The notes below the pieces were generated by a model, which did not search any database, was not told where the DNA came from, and saw nothing but the letters and a program-made list of their open reading frames with translations. The position numbers were made by a program, and so were the translations under genes. Positions 4,650 through 6,428 of a DNA stretch of 6,428 nucleotides are shown here, piece after piece. Source of the stretch: an uncultured Mailhella sp. (lineage in GTDB: Bacteria; Desulfobacterota; Desulfovibrionia; Desulfovibrionales; Desulfovibrionaceae); NCBI GenBank assembly GCA_944324625.1, contig CALUWZ010000103.1:1-6428 (forward strand), read 5' to 3'. Each line of letters begins with the position of its first letter. Position 1 is the first letter of the stretch.

Positions 4650-6428
4650 CTATAAGGGTTTTTCCGCAAGAAATTTTTTTGTGTTTTCGGTCAGCTGTCT
4701 TGTTTTTTCATATTCAGCCGTTTCGTTTTTCTGCAGCTGCCTGATAAATTCCAAATACCAGTGAATGTGCACTGCTTCGGAAAAAAGCAGTTCAAAGGAA
4801 GGCAAAAAGCTTTGCTGAATGACCTGCCTGTACTGCTCATACAATTCGGTTTGTTTTTCCTGAATGGCTTCGGTCAGGGCAAGGCGGACTTTTTTTGCCC
4901 ATTCTTCAATTTTTTTCTGCTTGCGGCGGAGGATAATTGTTTTATGTTTTTGCAAATCTCCTTGAAAATGCAGGGTAACCGCGCCTATTCCCGTCAGCAG
5001 AAGGCCGGATATGCTGATAGGGTCGCCAAGAAACGCAAGGGCAATGCTTCCCACTGTCATCAGATTAAAAAATGATGCAGACAGGATAAAACCGCTGCTT
5101 GCTCCTGCTATGAAAAGAGAAAGCTGTTTCATTTTCAAATTGCCCTGAACCAAAATATTGTTCAGGGTTGTGTTTTCAATGCTGGTGCTTCCCATGGAAT
5201 TGACGGTCAGGGAAATGGTTTCCAGACATTCGTTGGAAAGAATATGCATGTTTTTGTGGAAAATTTTTATTTTTTCTTCCCACTGGGCAAGCTGTTCTTC
5301 TTGTTTTTCAATAAAAAATTTTACTTTTTCACCGGCTGTCTGTTTGGCAATATTTTGGTCAAATTCTTTCCATTTATCGTTTTTGGCAATGCCGGGACCA
5401 AGCATGTCCGCAAATTCATGGGCTTTCAGCTGCAAAGCTGTGATAAATTCCTGTTCAAACGCTTCAAGTGCCTGTTCTTGGTTTTTTTGCCAGTTTTCAA
5501 TGTCTTTTTCCACGCTTTGGGTCAGCTGCAGAGCTTGGTTTCTGTATTTTTCCAAGGCCAGCAGGAGAGCTTCCTTATGATTGGTCAAAATATTTGTTAA
5601 ATTGGCAGGATAGCTTATAATATTGCCCTTATGTTCGCTGTCGGCAAAATTTTGGATTTTTGTCAGCAGGTTTTGGGCATTGGTATGGATTTTTTGCTGA
5701 TAATCACGGACATTTCCGCTGTTTTTTACTGCCTTTTCAACGGAGGACAAAAATTGTTCCCATGCTGCATGCTGTTCTTTTGACAAATGTTTGCGGCGGC
5801 AAAAATGATCCATGAGTTCTCTGGGATTTAAAGCATATAGGCCCAAAAATTCGATTTGGCTGTTTTGGGCGGCAATTTCGCGAAACATGGTCTGTGCCCG
5901 TTCAAGGCTTTTGGCAATGTTTTCCTGTCGGTTAAGCCTGTCGGCATTGGTAAGGATGCCTATAAGGGAGATGACCCTGCCTTTTGCCGTGATCTCACGC
6001 AAAAAATTCAGTTCCGTGGCAGAGTCCGGCTTTCGTGCGTCTGCCGCAAAAACAATGCAGTCCGCCTGCAGGCATTCCTTATAGGTGAGATAGTCATGAA
6101 AGGGATTGACACAGTTGAAACCCGGCGTGTCAATGAGGTGAAAACCCTGTTTGAGCAGGGGATTATTGATGCCGATATATACTTTTGCTGTTTTATGGGC
6201 ATGTTTTCCTGCTGTGTCGGCATAGTCATTCAGTTCGTTTTTAGGGATTTTTATGCGTGTGCCGCAGGAAAATTGTTCATTTTGATGCTGAAGAAAAAAA
6301 AGTCCCTGCTGTTTTTCACTGTTTTTTTGGATAGTCAGCTCTTTTTCTTCCAGAAACTGCACATAAAATTCTTCATGTTCGGAAAAATAAAATTCCACAG
6401 GAACGGCTGTTTTGGGAACGGATTCTTC
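4650..6428 (-). CDS. Dynamin-family (bacterial dynamin-like) GTPase, N-terminus and P-loop off the right edge
   Basis: This is probably a membrane-remodelling or membrane-associated GTPase. The frame stays open to base 6428; the GTG at 6398 is internal, because the ten codons before it (EESVPKTAVP) look like the dynamin G2/switch I, with the conserved Thr. Numbering from codon 6398: G3 is DTPG at 90-93 within HLIDTPGFN, followed by ADCIVFAADA (112-121); G4 is TNAD at 150-153 in GILTNADRL, where canonical motifs have Lys in place of N151. Residues 230-420 are mostly charged, Gln/Glu/Lys-rich helix typical of a dynamin stalk. A paired hydrophobic segment follows (about 426-458 and 460-478), resembling a membrane-inserting paddle, then another charged helical region to the end. 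The P-loop (G1) must lie upstream outside the window. The gene is the first visible one of the minus-strand unit and ends one base before the helicase-nuclease ATG. The alternative, a GTPase of the wider YfjP/Era-like group, is less likely given the stalk and hydrophobic hairpin. Confidence 0.88.
   Translation of the reverse strand, partial: EESVPKTAVPVEFYFSEHEEFYVQFLEEKELTIQKNSEKQQGLFFLQHQNEQFSCGTRIKIPKNELNDYADTAGKHAHKTAKVYIGINNPLLKQGFHLIDTPGFNCVNPFHDYLTYKECLQADCIVFAADARKPDSATELNFLREITAKGRVISLIGILTNADRLNRQENIAKSLERAQTMFREIAAQNSQIEFLGLYALNPRELMDHFCRRKHLSKEQHAAWEQFLSSVEKAVKNSGNVRDYQQKIHTNAQNLLTKIQNFADSEHKGNIISYPANLTNILTNHKEALLLALEKYRNQALQLTQSVEKDIENWQKNQEQALEAFEQEFITALQLKAHEFADMLGPGIAKNDKWKEFDQNIAKQTAGEKVKFFIEKQEEQLAQWEEKIKIFHKNMHILSNECLETISLTVNSMGSTSIENTTLNNILVQGNLKMKQLSLFIAGASSGFILSASFFNLMTVGSIALAFLGDPISISGLLLTGIGAVTLHFQGDLQKHKTIILRRKQKKIEEWAKKVRLALTEAIQEKQTELYEQYRQVIQQSFLPSFELLFSEAVHIHWYLEFIRQLQKNETAEYEKTRQLTENTKKFLAEKPL

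Noticed and set aside
223..6071. Clear excess of the palindrome CTGCAG: I count 16 sites by eye, against about 1.6 expected for a random 6-mer in this length.
   Set aside because: Most of the sites fall in frame as CTG-CAG, the Leu-Gln codon pair, in the three minus-strand genes. Codon preference explains them better than a regulatory or uptake motif. A genome-wide count corrected for codon pairs would settle it.
6396..6398. GTG at 6398 as the start of the dynamin gene.
   Set aside because: The frame stays open to the window end, the preceding codons resemble dynamin switch I, and the P-loop would be missing. The gene most likely begins beyond the window.
1640..6428. The trio as a DISARM or other named defence system.
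   Set aside because: DUF1998 alone is not diagnostic. No methyltransferase, phospholipase D-like or DrmA-type partner is visible, and the closest match in architecture is the MrfA/MrfB repair pair.

Overview
The window looks like a chromosomal stretch from a Gram-negative bacterium. The evidence is a tripartite-efflux RND transporter of the AcrB/HAE1 type, tightly packed genes, and GC that looks to be in the mid-40s percent (judged by eye, not computed). The gene content would suit an anaerobic proteobacterium such as a Desulfovibrionaceae relative, but nothing here fixes the taxon, and I hold that placement with low confidence.

Layout. (1) Positions 1-1317, plus strand: the C-terminal ~40% of an AcrB-like inner-membrane drug/proton antiporter; the N-terminal part lies off the left edge. 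(2) Positions 1327-1362: a perfect palindromic hairpin flanked by A and T tracts, placed between two convergent transcription units, which should terminate both. (3) Positions 1379-6428, minus strand: a compact unit, apparently one operon, read right to left. It holds a dynamin-family GTPase (start and P-loop lie beyond the right edge), a ~1000-residue protein joining an MrfA/YprA-type DExH helicase with DUF1998/MZB region to a DnaQ/RNase H-like 3'-5' exonuclease domain, and an 86-residue charged helical-hairpin protein. The junctions are very tight: stop TAG, 1 base, ATG; then stop TGA inside the Shine-Dalgarno sequence of the last gene. This suggests translational coupling.

How the genes may work together. 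In Bacillus subtilis the helicase MrfA (YprA) and exonuclease MrfB (YprB) are separate proteins in a mitomycin-C repair pathway. Here the two activities appear fused in one polypeptide. The partner is a membrane-associated dynamin-like GTPase, and a small coiled-coil protein follows. The set could be a DNA-damage or defence-type module, but that is inference. The efflux gene is on the opposite strand behind the shared terminator and is probably unrelated functionally.

No RNA genes, mobile elements, CRISPR arrays or long repeats were seen. The only non-coding stretch longer than about 10 bases is the terminator region 1318-1378.
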